Numbered from the stretch's first letter, positions 1 through 14,000 are shown. The stretch is 64,000 nucleotides of DNA from Ifrita kowaldi (GCA_013398055.1 VZRS01014884.1:534638-598637); one strand, 5' to 3'. The notes: generated by a model not told the origin, from the letters alone. Numbers and translations are program-made.

Positions 1-3000
1 GAGTTAAGTGCACTAAACTCAATTATGAGTTATGTAACTGTGATTGCTTCACACAGAAATTCAGGGAGACTGTAGCTGGTTTTCCTGATCCTCTGTGATT
101 TGGATAGCGTTTCTGCATGAGTAGGACAGATCTTTACTACAGAGCCAGCCCAAACTCTCCATCTCTTCTTTTTTGTCTGTCTACCTAACATGCAGAAACC
201 AAAGCATTGCTATAATACAGTGATGTAGGCTGACAAGTAAGTTTTTCCTAAATGACATATTATTGTGTGTGAGCTGCCCAGTACTTACTACCCTGTACCT
301 CAGTTACTCCAAGGCACAATTTCTTGATCTCAAACAGTCTTGTGTGCAGTGATGGCTAAGAGAAAGCACCCAGAAGAGTACCACGGGTGACAGTGCCACC
401 CCCTTGTTTGTACATATGTAATGGAAGTTAACTTACATGACTAGGCATGGGTTAGAGCCAGAGCTCTGCTCTGGCTTAGTTGAACTCACTTCATTTCAGA
501 TCACTTGGGTGGTGATAGCCCCGCTTGCTCTCTTCCACAAATGACAACTTCTCCCATTATCACCTGGAGAGGACTCCTAGAGGAATGGTTTCCAAAGGTT
601 TGGACCAGCAGATCACCAGTAACCTTCAAGCTTTCTGTGTGCCCCATACCATAAGAAAATTAATAATAGTTACTATTTCAATCTGCTCAGTTTGTGAGCT
701 GTTACCCCTAACCTCTCAGGACAAAAATCTGTGGGATGTGCCTCGTACACACATGCACAAATACAAGAGTATTGAGGATAACAGAGGGAAGGCTGTTTGC
801 CACAGCCAAGCTCATCCCTACATCAAGCTGTATCAGATGTAAGCAGCTGCTCACCTGGTTCAGCAGAAGACAAAAACGTGTCCACTGTTAATATGGGGAG
901 AATGTAAATACGCCATTTGTGGATGTTCACTTGGACAAGCACTCAAGTTTGTGTTCTTCTTCTTACACCAGAGCAAGCTGCCCTTCGCAAAGTGAAGTTT
1001 GGGGTGTTCTTTACTGGAGTGTGTGTAGCTGCACCTCTCATCTCTTTGGGATTCCCCAGCTTTCACCTCTTCATCTTCCTTGCTTTAGGCCATGTGCGTG
1101 ACTAACCAGTCCTTCCAGCTCAGAATTGTTAAACACAGCTCCTCCCTGAAACCATCAGCTGCAGTCCTCAGACCTGCCAGGTGCTGTGTGTTTTAGCATG
1201 AAGCTCCCACCTGGCTCCCTTGCTATGTTTGCTTAACGCATTTACAATGCAGAGTGGTGCTGTCTCTCCCACCCCAGGATGTGCCATGCCAGTGGTGACC
1301 CGTCACTGGTCATGGGATCCTCTGATCTGCTGGCAGCTGGCGTAGGAAAGGCAGGTTGTCCAGGCACCGTGCGGTGTCCCCATTGTTCCCTCTTCAAAGG
1401 AGCCCTCCTAGAGTGCATGTGATCCACCAGGAGCATTTGGAGCTCCTCATCATCCTGTGCTAGCAGGAGGAGTATGGGCTGTGATGCCATCTCAGTTTTC
1501 TGAAATTCAGATATGTGACAAGTCAGACTTCAGGATGCGAGGGGGTGGCAGGGTGATGGACAAGCACATTTAGGCACTTTGGTAGGCAGAGTTCACTGCC
1601 CCTGCAGTGCTTCTGGACAGTGATAGCAATGCAGATGGGGGTTTGGGCAGGATATCTGAGTGTGGATCTCATTTATAGACACATGACCCTGCCAGCCGGC
1701 TCCTTTAGTGCTAATTTGTGATGCAGGATAGGTGCTGTTTAAGGGATAAACTAAAAAGTGTTGCTTAGTGAAAGAAGCTGTCTAACGAAGTTTAAAAACT
1801 GTCTTTACTGAGATACTTTCTAGCAGATGCTATTTATTGGAGGTTCACTGTCGGCCTGTGATATGCTTTACCTTGTGAGGGTTAAAGAATAATCACTGCA
1901 GGTGAAAGACTACAAGTTCACTTTGTCTCAGCCTGCAGAAATATTTTACAATAGATAAGGTGAACAATGGCTTGGAAGTGCCTCTTTCCTTCCATTGACT
2001 ATAATTTAGGGAGCAGAGTCTGTTTGGCTCACATATGTATGCCAGAAGTTAAATAAGCTAAATCCCATACTAAAAGCACAATAAGCAAACCTAAATCTAG
2101 GATATGGATGTTCCTGTGTCTCTTGCTGCTGAATGAAGTGATCCTTGTGTTCTGCAGTATGTCTGTAAATACAGACCCATTTTCCAACACTGTTTTTTCA
2201 ATCTGCTCTGAATTAGAGATCCATATCCCTTTATTTCTCTGTCTCTGGATTCCCCAGGCTGCCATGGAGCACTGTACCAGTGATCTGCTCTTCCTTGTCT
2301 CTGATCTGTGAAAGCAGAAAGTCTCCACATGTGACAGTCACATTCCCCAAGCAAGTGACTCACTCAACCCCAAGCCAGCCAGGCAGAATCTTGTTTTGCT
2401 CAGTTCCTCAGGAACTTGATGTGGACAGGCAAAAGCAAAGGGAAATGCCACTGGGCTACTACTACCACAGTGGAAAAGGCATCAAGAAAAACAGGTTCAT
2501 GGCACCCATTTTGGAATACCCAAACGAAATGAAAAAGCCAAATGTCATAGAAATCTTGGTTGTTTGTACATCTCAGAGCCAGGACAGGGTCTATTTGAAC
2601 ACATGTGCTGAGGGTTTTCTGTTGGCCTCAGTTCTCATGTCCCCATGGAGGCAATCCACTCATCCCAGCACAGACTGGGGTTAAATGTCATTGGGTCATG
2701 GGGGGAATGTCTCTATCCCATTTCGTCCTGGGGTGGGTGACTGCCACAGGGGTTGAGAGGGGAGGAAAAGGCTCTATGAGCTTTTGCACTGCTCCTGTTG
2801 CTGTCTCTGCTGTCTGCCAGAGGAAAAAAACACTGGACTATGATCATATATACAAAGTGAGATGACTGACCTCCACCTCAATGAGACACCTCCATGTTTC
2901 CCAAAGTTTGTTAAGATGCTGTTTACTCTGAATCAGGAAGGATTCTGGCCAAGCATAATTGCTTCATGGGATGCAGCAATGGCAGACAAGGAAAACACCT

Positions 3001-6000
3001 TATCGATGGAGTGGAATAAACTCTGCTAGCATAGGTTGGGTTTCCCTGATTTCACTGATTCACAGCAGGATGGATTACGTGCCACATCAGTAGGAAAATC
3101 ATTTTCCCTTTCCCTGAAGAAGTCAATCTGATACTATGGTATATGTGCATCAGGATCTGTGCTGAGATAGCACGGGAGAGGAATGTTGGACTTTGTGAAT
3201 CAGCGTTTGGTACCTAGTGCCTTGTTTAAAACAGGCACTTTTTAAGAAACATACTGTTGTCTACATTTTCTTCTAGCCACAAATAGAAAAAAAAAAGGGG
3301 GGGGAGAAAAAATGGATATGAAAACATTCATCGGTAGGAACATGCACAAAAAATATAAGCAGCTGGAATTGATCCTTGTACCTATTTCCTAAGCATAACT
3401 ATTGTGCAATTTCCCAAAGGCATCATTTCAACCATCCAATCCAGAGAAGTGTGGTGGAAGAATATCAAGGTTTTTTGGTGAAGTGGAGTCACTTGGGCAG
3501 GTGGTTTTCAGGAATAAAAGACCCTGTGAAATGGCAGCCAGTGTAAGCTGATTTGAGGATGTATGCTCTTGCCCTGAGATGGACAAAATCCCTTCTTCCT
3601 CAGAAGAAGGCTCCCTCTATCTCAGTTGAACTGGCAATGATATAAATGATAAGGGACTACCAAGCTGGAGATAAACTGGATAGAGACTTCTTTACTTTCT
3701 GTAATTGCCAGGATATGTGAACATCCTCTGCCTTGCACTTTATCACGTAAACTATTGTAAAGGACTCTGAAAACAGGTAGGAACTCTGTCAAACCAGAAC
3801 AATGTTTTTTTCTCTTTCATCCTCTCTGAAATAAATCAGTCCAAACAGAAACAGGGCACCAGAGCAGCAGTCCCATTTTCTAAAACTATTATTTTCTTGG
3901 CTTTGTCTTTTCTTGCAGCATTGCATGAGAAACAACTGTGCTGCCTTTCAGGATGGTAAGAGTGCTGGTGGGATTAGCCTTCAGCCTAGCACCCTCCTGG
4001 TTTTCCTCTTTCCTTGAAACTGGATACAGTGTCAAAATCATCTCTGTTTGAAGAACAAAGTACAGAGTGATAAGCAATTTATGTTATGAGTACTTTTGCA
4101 ATGCTTTCTTATCCCAGTTCCCAACATCCCCACATGACTCATTCTGCCTTCCTGCTGTGAGTGCTACTGGTCCTACATGTGAAATTAAACTCTGGAAAGC
4201 ATTTCACAGCAAGAGGGGTTTGCTCTTTGAGTTCAAGCTCTGCCTTTTGTTAGGAGACATGCGTTAATTGTTTAAAGGCTAACTGGTTTCACTTGCTAAA
4301 CCTGCTCTTATTTATAAGCAAAGCTGCTCTTGCAAAATATGAATCATCAAAGCTCAGAGACTGAAAGGGTAGATGAGGTTACCCTCTCCACTCCTTTGCC
4401 AGAACAAGCTCATACACAGCTGTGTGTTCTGTGTCTGGGGTAGTAAACATTTGAAGAAATAGGATATCCAGCACTTCTTTGGATACTTTTGGCTGAAGAA
4501 GCCTATGATGATTTCTGACCTATTTCTCTATTTTTTTCAGATCCTCTGGCATCTATGTACACAAAACTTAATATCATCCAAGAATAAATATGAAGGTCAC
4601 AAAGAGGACAAAACAAATGGCTTGAGCAGTGGCAGGTGCTGTGTTAGGTATAATGAAAAGACTGAAAAGGCTCTTTTTTCTGGAATCTACACTAACCTCT
4701 CATCCATTTAGCTCACCCTGTCTCTGTTCCCTCTGCTTCATTCACTGTAGTTTGTTAAAATTAAATCAGGATTTTTGTTCCTGTGGTCTGTCCATGAATT
4801 TTTTCCTTTCTCTTAAATCAAATCTAACAGAGAACTCCTTTTGCTTGTACTCAGATCAAGTCTCCTTAAAAAAAGACTGTCCATTTTTCAGCACCACTAA
4901 TGTGGGCTTCAATTTACTTTTGTCCTGCTCTGCTTTGGATGCACTGGATTCCCTCTCTTTCAATACAGCTGATTTAATCTCTCCCTCTTCCCTGCTTGGG
5001 GCATCTGGGAGCAATTGGAGTGACTTTATAATCCTCTTTGGTTTCACGCTTTTGACTCATTTTCTGATGTTGGCTAGACAGACGGAGAGCTTTGTATTTT
5101 ATTTTCTGGAGATCCTAGCATGGTGACAGCTTCAATTCTTGTGTGTGTTGTTGGTGTGATTTACGATTTTTGTATTTTCCCCCCACTAGCTGTCAGTGTC
5201 AATCTTTTCCCTGTGCCAGAAATGTTCATTTCCTCCTATGACATTAGCTGTAATGTATGTTACCACTTGCATATTGTTTAGGACTGTGTTGCAGCTTCAT
5301 TCTGGCTTGCCATGAAACCTCAGTTATCACATTTTGCTTTACAACTTCATTGAGCCAAGCTCCTATGTGTAGAGATAGATTTAAATACATATTATGTATT
5401 TAAATATGGTTATATTTGGATAAAACAAATGGTCTTAAGCATACTTTTTAGTATGCAGGTAAAGAAGCTTTGCAGAATTAAGACTATACATTGTAGTGAC
5501 AATAAATGATTTAAAACACAGGGTAATGAGCCTCATTTCTATTTTTGCTCATAGCAAGCACTTTCACAAGACAGGGTCACCACAAATTGGAATGTGCAAT
5601 CCCTCATTTTAGCTTGAGCATAATCAAAAGGATCAGAGCAGTAAAACCAACCTCAGATTTCCTGGGCAATAGAGATGTACAAAGCAATATTGGTGAGGCA
5701 ACACCAGGTGGAGTTTATTAAACTGTGACTTCTTACTGAGCTCTGGAGCAATTAGGTGCTCTTAGCAGGTTGACAGAGCTGGAGGGTTTTCTTTAACTGA
5801 TTTTTTTCTGGTTATTAAATCATAAATCTACTGACTGGAATAATAGAAAAGTGTACAGCTTTCACCACATTCATTGCATCTTGCTTTGCAAGGGAAGGTC
5901 ACGAATGGGTCTCACACACAGAATTGCATTGCACGGGAGTATGTGTTATTAAATGTAGGCTGAGAACAGTTTAAAGCAATTTGCATTAAGGAAAAAACCT

Positions 6001-9000
6001 GCCTAAGGAAACACATATATGCAGTAAATATATGCAAGCATATATACAAGTCTCATAATGCCTTGAGAGGGCCAGTCTGCAGCCTTCTGTTCCGTTGATT
6101 TATGAGAACTGTAACTCATATTTTAAAAAAGGCTGACGTGTCCATTTTTGGCCATGCTGGATTCTAGAGCATCCTGCAGACATAGAGGAATCAGTGTTTG
6201 ATCTCATTCTGTTTTCTAGGTGGCACTGGCAATCTGTGCTATAAATTCATGTGGTGCCTGGAGGGTCTCTTTCATTTCATTCATTTGCTTTTCTCACTCC
6301 CATTTCTGGTTCAAGCTACGAACCTGCAAAGCAAACTGATTTGTAACCTAGACAAGTTGCAGAACTGATATCCTACAAAGGGTCCCAGGAGGTGGTGAAT
6401 ATATTCTGAAGCCGTGAAATTAAAAGAAGAGCAAAGAAATAAAATTAAAAAGAAAAAAAATAGTATAAATGTTTAATTTCTTTTAGTGCTATCTTAAAAT
6501 GGAGCCATCCGGCAGCTAAAGCAAAACTGTTAGAATCAATTAGTTCCACAACAAGCTATACCATTTGTCTGCAACTGTTTAAGGTTTGAAACACTGCCTG
6601 TGTCCTGTAACACAATGAAACAGAACCATGATATTCATCGGGAGATTGGGCATATAAGTACACACGCACCCCCCACATATGTACGTGCATGGATGAAAAT
6701 GGATGTGTGTGTGAGTGTAAGCATAAGTTTGTAAGTGTACATCATTCAGATATGTCCTGACATGTATGTTTATGTACCTAAGTCAAGCCAAATAAATTTT
6801 TGTGTGTATATGAAAAACCAAATTTTTAGTTGCACATCTCCTCCCACGCTTCCTGTGGACATTTCTGCGCTCCCTTTCCAAGATAGTGTCACTTAAAATG
6901 ATAAAGGTTGGCTCCTCTTCTCTTGGAAATGGCACCAATAGCTTGATGCTGGCTCTGATAACCTGTGACAAATGTGGTGCTGTATATTTGGAGGAAGAAC
7001 TCCAAATTCCTGCGTAAGCAATACTGAACGGGCAAAGGTACCACCACCCTTAGCCATGCACTTAAATACTAAATCTGTGTCCAATTTTGTAAAGCAAAAC
7101 ATCCAGCAAACACCATCCAGTCAGTCCAACATACCACCAACTGATGGCAACTCAGAACAGACAGAGCTCTCCTCCATCATGCCTGTACAGCTGAGCACAA
7201 CAAAAGCTATGTAACATAAATGCTGCTTCCTTCAGTAATGCCACACTGTGTGGTGGCTCACATCAGTTTAGTCTTGCCTGGAGGGCTTCCCACCCTTCCA
7301 AAGGCACCACTGCTGCTCAAAATGCCCTCCTCTGCAATGTCTCCTCATTCATAGGATGAGGAGGTCCAGAAAGATCACACTCCGAGCCTCATCTTCACAC
7401 TCATTAGACATGTTTGCCATACTTACTCAAGTGTGCAGGAGAGAGCTGGCTCAGAAGCTGATAGCAGGATTACTAGAGTTTCAGAAAATCTATTTAATCA
7501 AAGGTTTAGGCTGGAATTTGCAGGATTTCAGGAACCGGGGTAATTGTTCTCTATAACACCAACTAGCTTTTTGTCTCAACACTTGGCTGGAAATTCAGCA
7601 ACAGCAGAGATACAACCAGGAGCTATCAAAGGATTAGCAGTAGCTTACACACCCTCAAACTCCCTGTGCAAGTACAAGCCCTGGCTAAAGGAGATAACAC
7701 TAGCAGTATTTTTCCTTTTAAAATAGCCTTGGTGGCTATTTTGACAGAAGGTCTCACAGGTAGATAGTGCTGGTGTGGGATGATGTTTCTGACATCACTG
7801 GTGGGAACTGGATGGGCAAAAGAGCCGCCCATTTTAAAGCACTGCCATTAATCTCCCAACTGTAAATACCCATCTAATATTTAGTCTCTCAGCTGGAGTT
7901 TTTCTATAAGGGCAAACTTGCTCCTGGAATCGTTCAGCTCGGCTCAACTCCATTCAGATTCTGGATGAACATCTGCATTTTTGAAGGAGCATATGGTTGA
8001 TACAATAATTCAACAAAAGAGGGTTTTCTCCTGTGACAAAATAGGCTGCAGGATAAGGTAAATACTACATTTAAAAAACCAGAGCCAGAGAAAGACAAGG
8101 TAGCCAGGTAAAATTCTCCAACTCTTGAACATAAACCAAGTCAATTAACATCAGTGGAAAATTATCGACACAATTATTGAGGTCAGAACATGCTTATCAT
8201 TACATTCTATGGACAAGAACTAAATTTCAAGCCCACATGAATAGTAAAGAGATACTACAATTTCCCACACTGGGGTAAATAGATACACGAAATCAGACAT
8301 CCTGGAAATCTGAAGAACCATCAGTTCTTTTCTCCTATTAGAAATGAGTTTCATTTCATCAAATATCCTTTGGAGAGAGAATCCCAGGGGTCATTTCAAT
8401 AAGGTTTCATGAGTTTCCAGGGAAGATAAAACTTCATGAAAGTATTGCAACTGATCTCTAAGACATAACCCAGAGGACCAGCTCTGCTAATTGCTAGCAG
8501 GGCCCAGTAGTGCTCCATTTTAGGTTTGGGAGTGTGCAGCAGGCTGCTCTGTTGCCATGAGACTGAGGATGGGCAGATGTGAGAAGAACAGTCCCAGTTT
8601 CTTCCTGTTAAAAGTTCAGCCCATCTTCTTTGTTAATTATTCCGTCAATCTTCTTTGCCCTTTTGGTGGCCCTGCTTTTGGCAAATGAAAACGGAAGCTG
8701 CTGTCGCTTTTGAGTCAGGCCTTTGGTGGCTTTCAATAAATAGTCCCTTCTACCAGTGCCAAATATTATAAGAAAGGGATATTGTGAAAGAGCAAGTCAA
8801 GGTGAGATCAGACGCCCTGGCTTAATTGCTGCCCCAGCTTTACAAAGGCTCTCCTTACAATTGTGAGACTTGTTTTTAAAGCAGGACAGTAGCTAGCAGA
8901 AAGGACTCTCCAGCTCGTTTTCAGGAAACAGATGGAGGACTGGGGTCATACTGTAGTTCATGATAAATTGTACAGGACAGTGCTGAATGCTTGGCTCAAG

Positions 9001-9329
9001 GACTGCATTAGCCTTGACAGATAGCGCTTTCTGATGGATAGCTCCTTTCCAGCAGATGATAATGCAGCGCTTAGCATCCCTGCTCTGCTTTGCTACATCC
9101 CTTCCTCAGGAGGGGCCGAAACCCAGGAGAGGTGACAGCATGGTCCTGATGGCCAAGAGGTTCCTGTGACTGCTGTGGACACCACCTGGTAGGTGCCAAG
9201 GACTGCACAGCTTCCCCAGGCTGAAGCAAGCCCGAGGGCAGCACTTTGTCTTGTCCTTGCAACGAGGGCCAGAGAGGATCAGCAGTGCACTTGTCACTTC
9301 CATCCTCAGCCAGATGGTCTCTTCCTATG
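1..9329. other. Non-coding stretch, no gene recognised
   Basis: Open frames here are short, overlap on both strands and have no recognisable domain. The longest is 165 codons at 4629-5126 (+); its Phe/Ser/Leu richness simply reflects T/C-rich DNA. An A10-G8 run lies at 3287-3304. A loosely alternating TG/CA stretch lies at about 6660-6780. I see no interspersed repeat that I can name. Confidence 0.7.
3287..3312 (+). repeat. Homopolymer block A10-G8 followed by A-rich run
   Basis: Ten A are followed directly by eight G, then AG and six A. This is simple low-complexity DNA. The G run is a likely place for length errors in sequencing. Confidence 0.85.
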
Positions 9330-9505
9330 ATTATAGAGAATGATTATATCTCTTATCATAATACAGGGTGGAGACACGTCTGAGACAGACAGGAGGTTAT
9401 TGTTCTTTAGGTTGGATAAGAGGTCCAAATTACATCCGAGGCCACAATAGGCAGTATCCATGCAAAGTGACAAGACAGCACCTGCCCCAAAGCATTCATG
9501 GTATA
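9330..9505 (-). repeat. Old L2/MIR-like sauropsid interspersed repeat (3' tail)
   Basis: Read on the minus strand, the sequence at about 9500-9480 has the core ctttggggcagg followed by a tgctgtctt-type block, then (about 9460-9420) a decayed form of the 'cctagcacaatgg...gacctct' block. It ends in an A/T-rich ataat-type tail near 9345. This order matches the 3' tail shared by L2/MIR-type elements and their sauropsid relatives, as I remember those consensus sequences. It is heavily diverged with no coding capacity. The family name is not assigned. Confidence 0.55.
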
Positions 9506-10247
9506 TGTGATGGCTGGGAGCTGGGTGAAAGAAAGGCTGGCAGCCAGAGGCAAAAAGATCTGCTGGGACCCTCACACTCAAGGTTTTCTTTCGTTGGAAA
9601 CTGCAATGGGGGAAGGAAGAGAGGGAGAAGGATGTGGGGGCTGGTGCCCCATACAGAAGTGGTGCACAGCTACAGGCACATCTGGCCTGACCTGCCAGGT
9701 CCTCCCTCTTCTACAGAAACAGCCAGGGGCTGAGGGAGCTGCCTCAGGGGGCTGAGACCTGACCCAGCTGGCTATGGTCACTTAGCCATGTCCAGCCCTT
9801 GTACCAGTCCTTCAGGGTGTTTCCCATAACTGCTACAGGGATCTGCCCTTTACAGCTTGTCTGCTCCATCTTGACAGGTACTTCAATTTGCTCAGGTCCA
9901 GAGTGGCAGTAATGTAGCGTATCCTCATCCAATCACCAGGACATCTGGGAGTTTCAGCCCCTCATTTGGCACTATTTGTTGTGACAATTTAATAAAACAA
10001 TACCGCAGGGGGCTTTTTTTTGTTTGTCTTAATGTAACACTGAACATAACTCAGAGAACCAAGACATGAACCCAAAGGAAAAGTTCAGAGGCTAAGAGCT
10101 GCTTTTAAGCCTTAGTAAATGCTGAAATGAAAACAAAGCAGGAATTGTCAGATGTGTAGGAAATAATTTCTGCTTCAAATTCATTGAAGACATTGGAATT
10201 GTTCCAAAGAGGAGCCAGTCCATTAAATCTCCTAAGAATGTCTGCAC
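9506..10247. other. Non-coding stretch, nothing recognised
   Basis: Overlapping short open frames occur on both strands at 9498-9781, in a locally G-rich purine segment (about 9600-9660). No domain, splice structure or repeat is recognisable. Confidence 0.6.
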
Positions 10248-10345
10248 TGAGTCAAATCAAAAGCCCATCAAGAGAGTATCATGTCTTTACCAGTTATTGG
10301 TAGCAGCTACTGGAAAAGAATACAAGAAAGAGGACGGGGAAGGGG
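10248..10345 (+). repeat. Old sauropsid interspersed repeat, copy 1
   Basis: The block order gcccatc - agtatcatgtct - cagt - gtagcag - ct..tggaaaagaatacaagaa follows a repeat common in turtle, crocodile and bird genomes. In that repeat 'ggcccatctagcccagtatcctgtctctgacagtgg' is followed by 'agatgcttcaggaa..gtgcaagaa' (from memory, not a search). About one base in four appears changed. The family may be the 3' part of an ancient CR1-like LINE. A second, longer copy lies at 14360-14550 in the same orientation. Confidence 0.55.
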
Positions 10346-11298
10346 ACCTACCTAACCTCTAATAAAATCCGTGCATTAGGGATTTCTGGAGTTATTCTCT
10401 ACCTTACCCTTTCAGGCCCAATGCTCACACTCTCTTTTATAGACCTGTTTGTACATTTGGCATTCCAGAAGTTTATGGTGGTGAATTTATGGCAGTGAAA
10501 AATTTATGGCAGTGACTCTCCTTCCTGAATTATGTTTTGTGTGAAAGAGTGTTCCTTTTAGTTTGCTTGATCTGCCTGATCATTTAATTCAGTGTCCCCA
10601 GCTCCTCCCCTGCAGTGAGCAATTACACACTTTCTGACCTATCTGGAAAGCTGCAGGATTTTACATTCCATGTAATTTTCTTTTCCCTGCTGGAGAATCA
10701 CAGCCTATTTACTTTCCCCATATACAGGAGCTGATCACCCTTTGGTCTCCATCTATGCCTTTCCTATAGTTCCACTGTAAGGCCCTCAAGAATATGAGAA
10801 AGTCCTGCCTTGTCTGCAAAAAGTGCCTTTCACATCAGTGCTGCCTTCTCCTGACACTGCTGACATTACACACAGTCAGGAGGAAAGCACAGGCTGCAGA
10901 ATTTCTGTAGGTAAAATCTATGCAAATGAGTACAGTTTCTGCATTGCAGACTGGAAAAGAGATAATGCCATTCTACCAGTGATGTAATCTACTCCTAGTT
11001 GCCACTGGCCATGAAGCAGCCCAGTGACGTTGCACTGCTCGATGTTGGACCGGGCAGGATCAATAGCAGGAGATACTTTAATGAAAACCAAGCGCCAGGA
11101 AAGGACTGATGTGTTTGGATTTGTTTTGTAGCCTAAGATGCAAAGCAGGTCGGAATACCCTGGATGGATTCCAGCTATATTGCACAGAGACATCCAAAGA
11201 TATCAGCACTAAAGAGCCCTTTTATTTTTCGAGCCATGCCTCGGTAGTCAGGAGAACTTGTTCAGTGGGCCTGCAGCCAAAGGGCCCAAATGTCTGAC
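10346..11298. other. Non-coding stretch with a short triplicated motif
   Basis: A motif of the form tttatggYRgtga occurs three times in close succession at 10471-10515. The last two copies share an exact 15-base core (aatttatggcagtga). The rest shows no recognised gene or repeat. An open frame of 91 codons on the minus strand (10918-11193) lies just 3' of the candidate exon at 11299-11479 but has no splice signal of its own that I would defend. Confidence 0.55.
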
Positions 11299-11479
11299 CT
11301 TCCAAAGCTGATGTTTACTGTCCCTTGTATCACAGAGCTGGAGAGCAGCTGGCTGGAGGTGTCTGGAACAATCCCAGCCACCGTTTCATAAGAAACTCTT
11401 TCTACGTCTCTGCTTTCCCACAAAGGCTCATATTTCATGATTGCTGGTGGGCAGGAGGCTGATGAAATGCATAGCTGAT
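11299..11479 (-). CDS. Candidate internal coding exon, unknown gene (weak)
   Basis: On the minus strand a pyrimidine-rich tract running into ttttatgttttcag gives a good splice acceptor at 11480/11481. The next 181 bases are open in one frame: 2 bases, 59 codons, then 2 bases. They end at a possible but weak donor, ggaag/gtcaga, at 11299/11298. The predicted segment of about 59 residues starts QLCISSASCPPAIMKYEPLW and ends with VIQGTVNISFG. It has mixed, protein-like composition without low complexity. I do not recognise a family. A 60-codon open frame after a chance acceptor is not rare in 64 kb read on both strands, so this is a lead and not a gene call. Entry is in phase 1 and exit in phase 2. 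Confidence 0.2.
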
Positions 11480-14000
11480 CTGAAAACATAAAAAGGCAAG
11501 AGGCAAGATTTAAAAAATATACGAGTCATGGTTAGGCCTGTGAAATCAATAACACACATAGTCATTTTGCGAGGAGGAACAACAAACTCACTGCACCCTC
11601 CACCAGCTGGTTTCCTGTCTGTGGTGTAATGGGTGGGAATCTGGGTGGTAAATTTACACCTTGCTAAAAGCCAGATTATAAATTCATTGTCCTCTCCTTT
11701 CATCCCCCTCTTCCACGTCCTCTCCAGAGCTAAGAGACGAATTGTACCAGATTCATTTTAACTACATATTTATTTTTAGAAAGCCTCAAATGTCACTTTC
11801 TTGTGCCTGAGAACAAAGGTTTTTTTGAAACAGAATCCCCCCTTGAATCAGAAATGGGGCGAAATGCAGTAGTGTCAGCTTTGACACCTTGGAAACTGTG
11901 AACTCTACTTCTCCCCTGGTGGTCCCTTTCAGTTTGGGTAGATGATTCAGGAGTGAAACCAAATATGCCAGCCCCTTAGTTCCCAGTTCCCAGTCCCCAT
12001 GCAGAAAAGTGGGATTTGAATCTCGAATGCTCTCCACCTGGCAGACAAACACCCTGCCAAAACCAAACTGAAAAACAATGAAAACTGGTGAGTCAGTAAT
12101 TACTCATCCCTGTCAAACATTACCCACATGCCTGCTACTGTCTCTGCGTCACCTCCTTTGCCCCGAGGGTCAGGGAATCTCCTGCAGTGTTAGAGACCGG
12201 CTGTGTGGCCCTTTCACATCTGCTGATGGCCACAACCATTGTGGGTGCTTCCCAGTCCACCTTCCCAGATCTGGGCATGAATGCTGTGGCCGTCCCTTCT
12301 GTCCACAGCATGTTGCTAACATTGCCCAGAGGTCACGAGTGCTCAGGTGTATCTCGAGGCTGACCTGAAGGAAGGCAGACTACAAAGGCAGTTTCAAAAG
12401 TTGTGTTGTGAGTGAAAGGTCGGGTCCTTTTCCCCTGCCTGTCCTCTGATGTTCACAGCCTATGCCAGCAAAAAAAAAAAAAAAAATATTTCTTAGGGCC
12501 TGAGTCCCAGATGTACAAAGGCCAGTTTACCCCAATCATTTTGTTGAGGATGCTTCACCTTCCTGTGATCAGATCACCGAAATTCTCCCAAGTGCTCAAG
12601 AGCCATAGATCACCACATACATTTCCTGAGGAGTCAACAGGAAGGGAAAGGTAGATGTCCCATTTGCTTTTTGGTACATTGGGATTTTGCAGACAAGACA
12701 TGGTGCATTTTCTGGCTCTTTTTCGTGACCATGAGAGATGCAGAAGACCCAGCAGCCTCATACCATCAGAGGATGAGGTATTTATAGGTAGCATTCTCAG
12801 CTCAGGAGGTAGGTCTGAGCTGCCTGTGAGCTACCCTCACCTGCTGACCATCTTCTAGCAGATGAGAAATAGACTTTAGTCTAAACAAGGCCAGGGTCCC
12901 ATTTTTCTAGAAGGATTTCCACAAAACTCTTCCAAATATGAGTAAATAGGTCAAATGAGGAAAACATAAAGTTTTGGAAAAACTCCAGCCTCCGGGGGCT
13001 ACCTCAGCTACCTGAATATTGCTGTGCATTGCAATGGCAAGACAACTGTCAGCAGGGCTGTTCCTTGGAGACAGCTGTGGCAGTGTTTATTTTGGTGGTT
13101 ATGGGGCAGTCCGTGTATGTGATTCATGACAGAGGTGCTTATCTGCTGAGAGCTTCTTTGAGAAGCTGGAAACTCATTCCAACTGATACATTCACTGGTG
13201 ATGATAAATGTAAAGGGAAATCAAGTGCACTATTTTTATTCCCTTTTGAGAAGTGTGTTTTTCACATAAAGAGACATGAAGATGCTGTTTTGTAACCTTC
13301 TCTCCTCCCGAGGACAGAAGAGAGTACAGTTGCTTTTAGTCAAGTAAAGCATTGTCAGTGCACAGCCCAGAAGTCTCCAGCTACCCTGGCAAGCAGCCAG
13401 ACAAACAAGATTGCTCCATTTTGAGTCTCAAGTGTCACTGAAGTGTGACATATTAGAAAGAATGGCCTTGGATGGAAAATATACCTTGACCTATGACTCA
13501 GCTAGCTGGATAACAGAAGCTGCTTGCTCTAATTTTTATGGTCTGGGGGAATCTCTATTTCTGATAGCATGGACCTCATCTCAGCAGTGAAACTGCTCTC
13601 TGAGCAAACCTCCTAATTGCATCACATACGGCCTTCTGCTCCCTTTCACTGATAATCACCCAAGCACCTTGTGGCTAACGAGCAGATGCAGATTTTTCTT
13701 CTGTGGGAAGTGCTGCTAAAGAAGTATTAACGTACTTTGGATTTCTGTTATATAATGAGGGGTTCTATCATCCTTTGTATAAAGTTGACCATGGGTGCCT
13801 GCTTTTATTTGGTATTTCATTCCAGCCCACCCATCTCTTCTCCTTCTCTGCAGTGGAAATACAGAAGTAGGTTGGCATCTGATTAGCTAGGGCTCCACAG
13901 AGAAGCACTGGCTCACCTCCAGTTCCAGGATTCTTGTTCCTGTACACAACCTTCCATTTGAGGCTGTGCTGTGCTACATTCTGCTATGCTACACTACATT
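11480..14000. other. Non-coding stretch, nothing recognised
   Basis: Contains a run of 17 A at 12470-12486. Open frames (up to 96 codons, 12078-12368 +) have no recognisable motif. No interspersed repeat that I can name. Confidence 0.6.
12470..12486 (+). repeat. Poly-A run (17 A)
   Basis: A simple homopolymer after ccagc. There is no upstream gene-like sequence and no flanking direct repeat that would mark a retrocopy. Confidence 0.85.
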
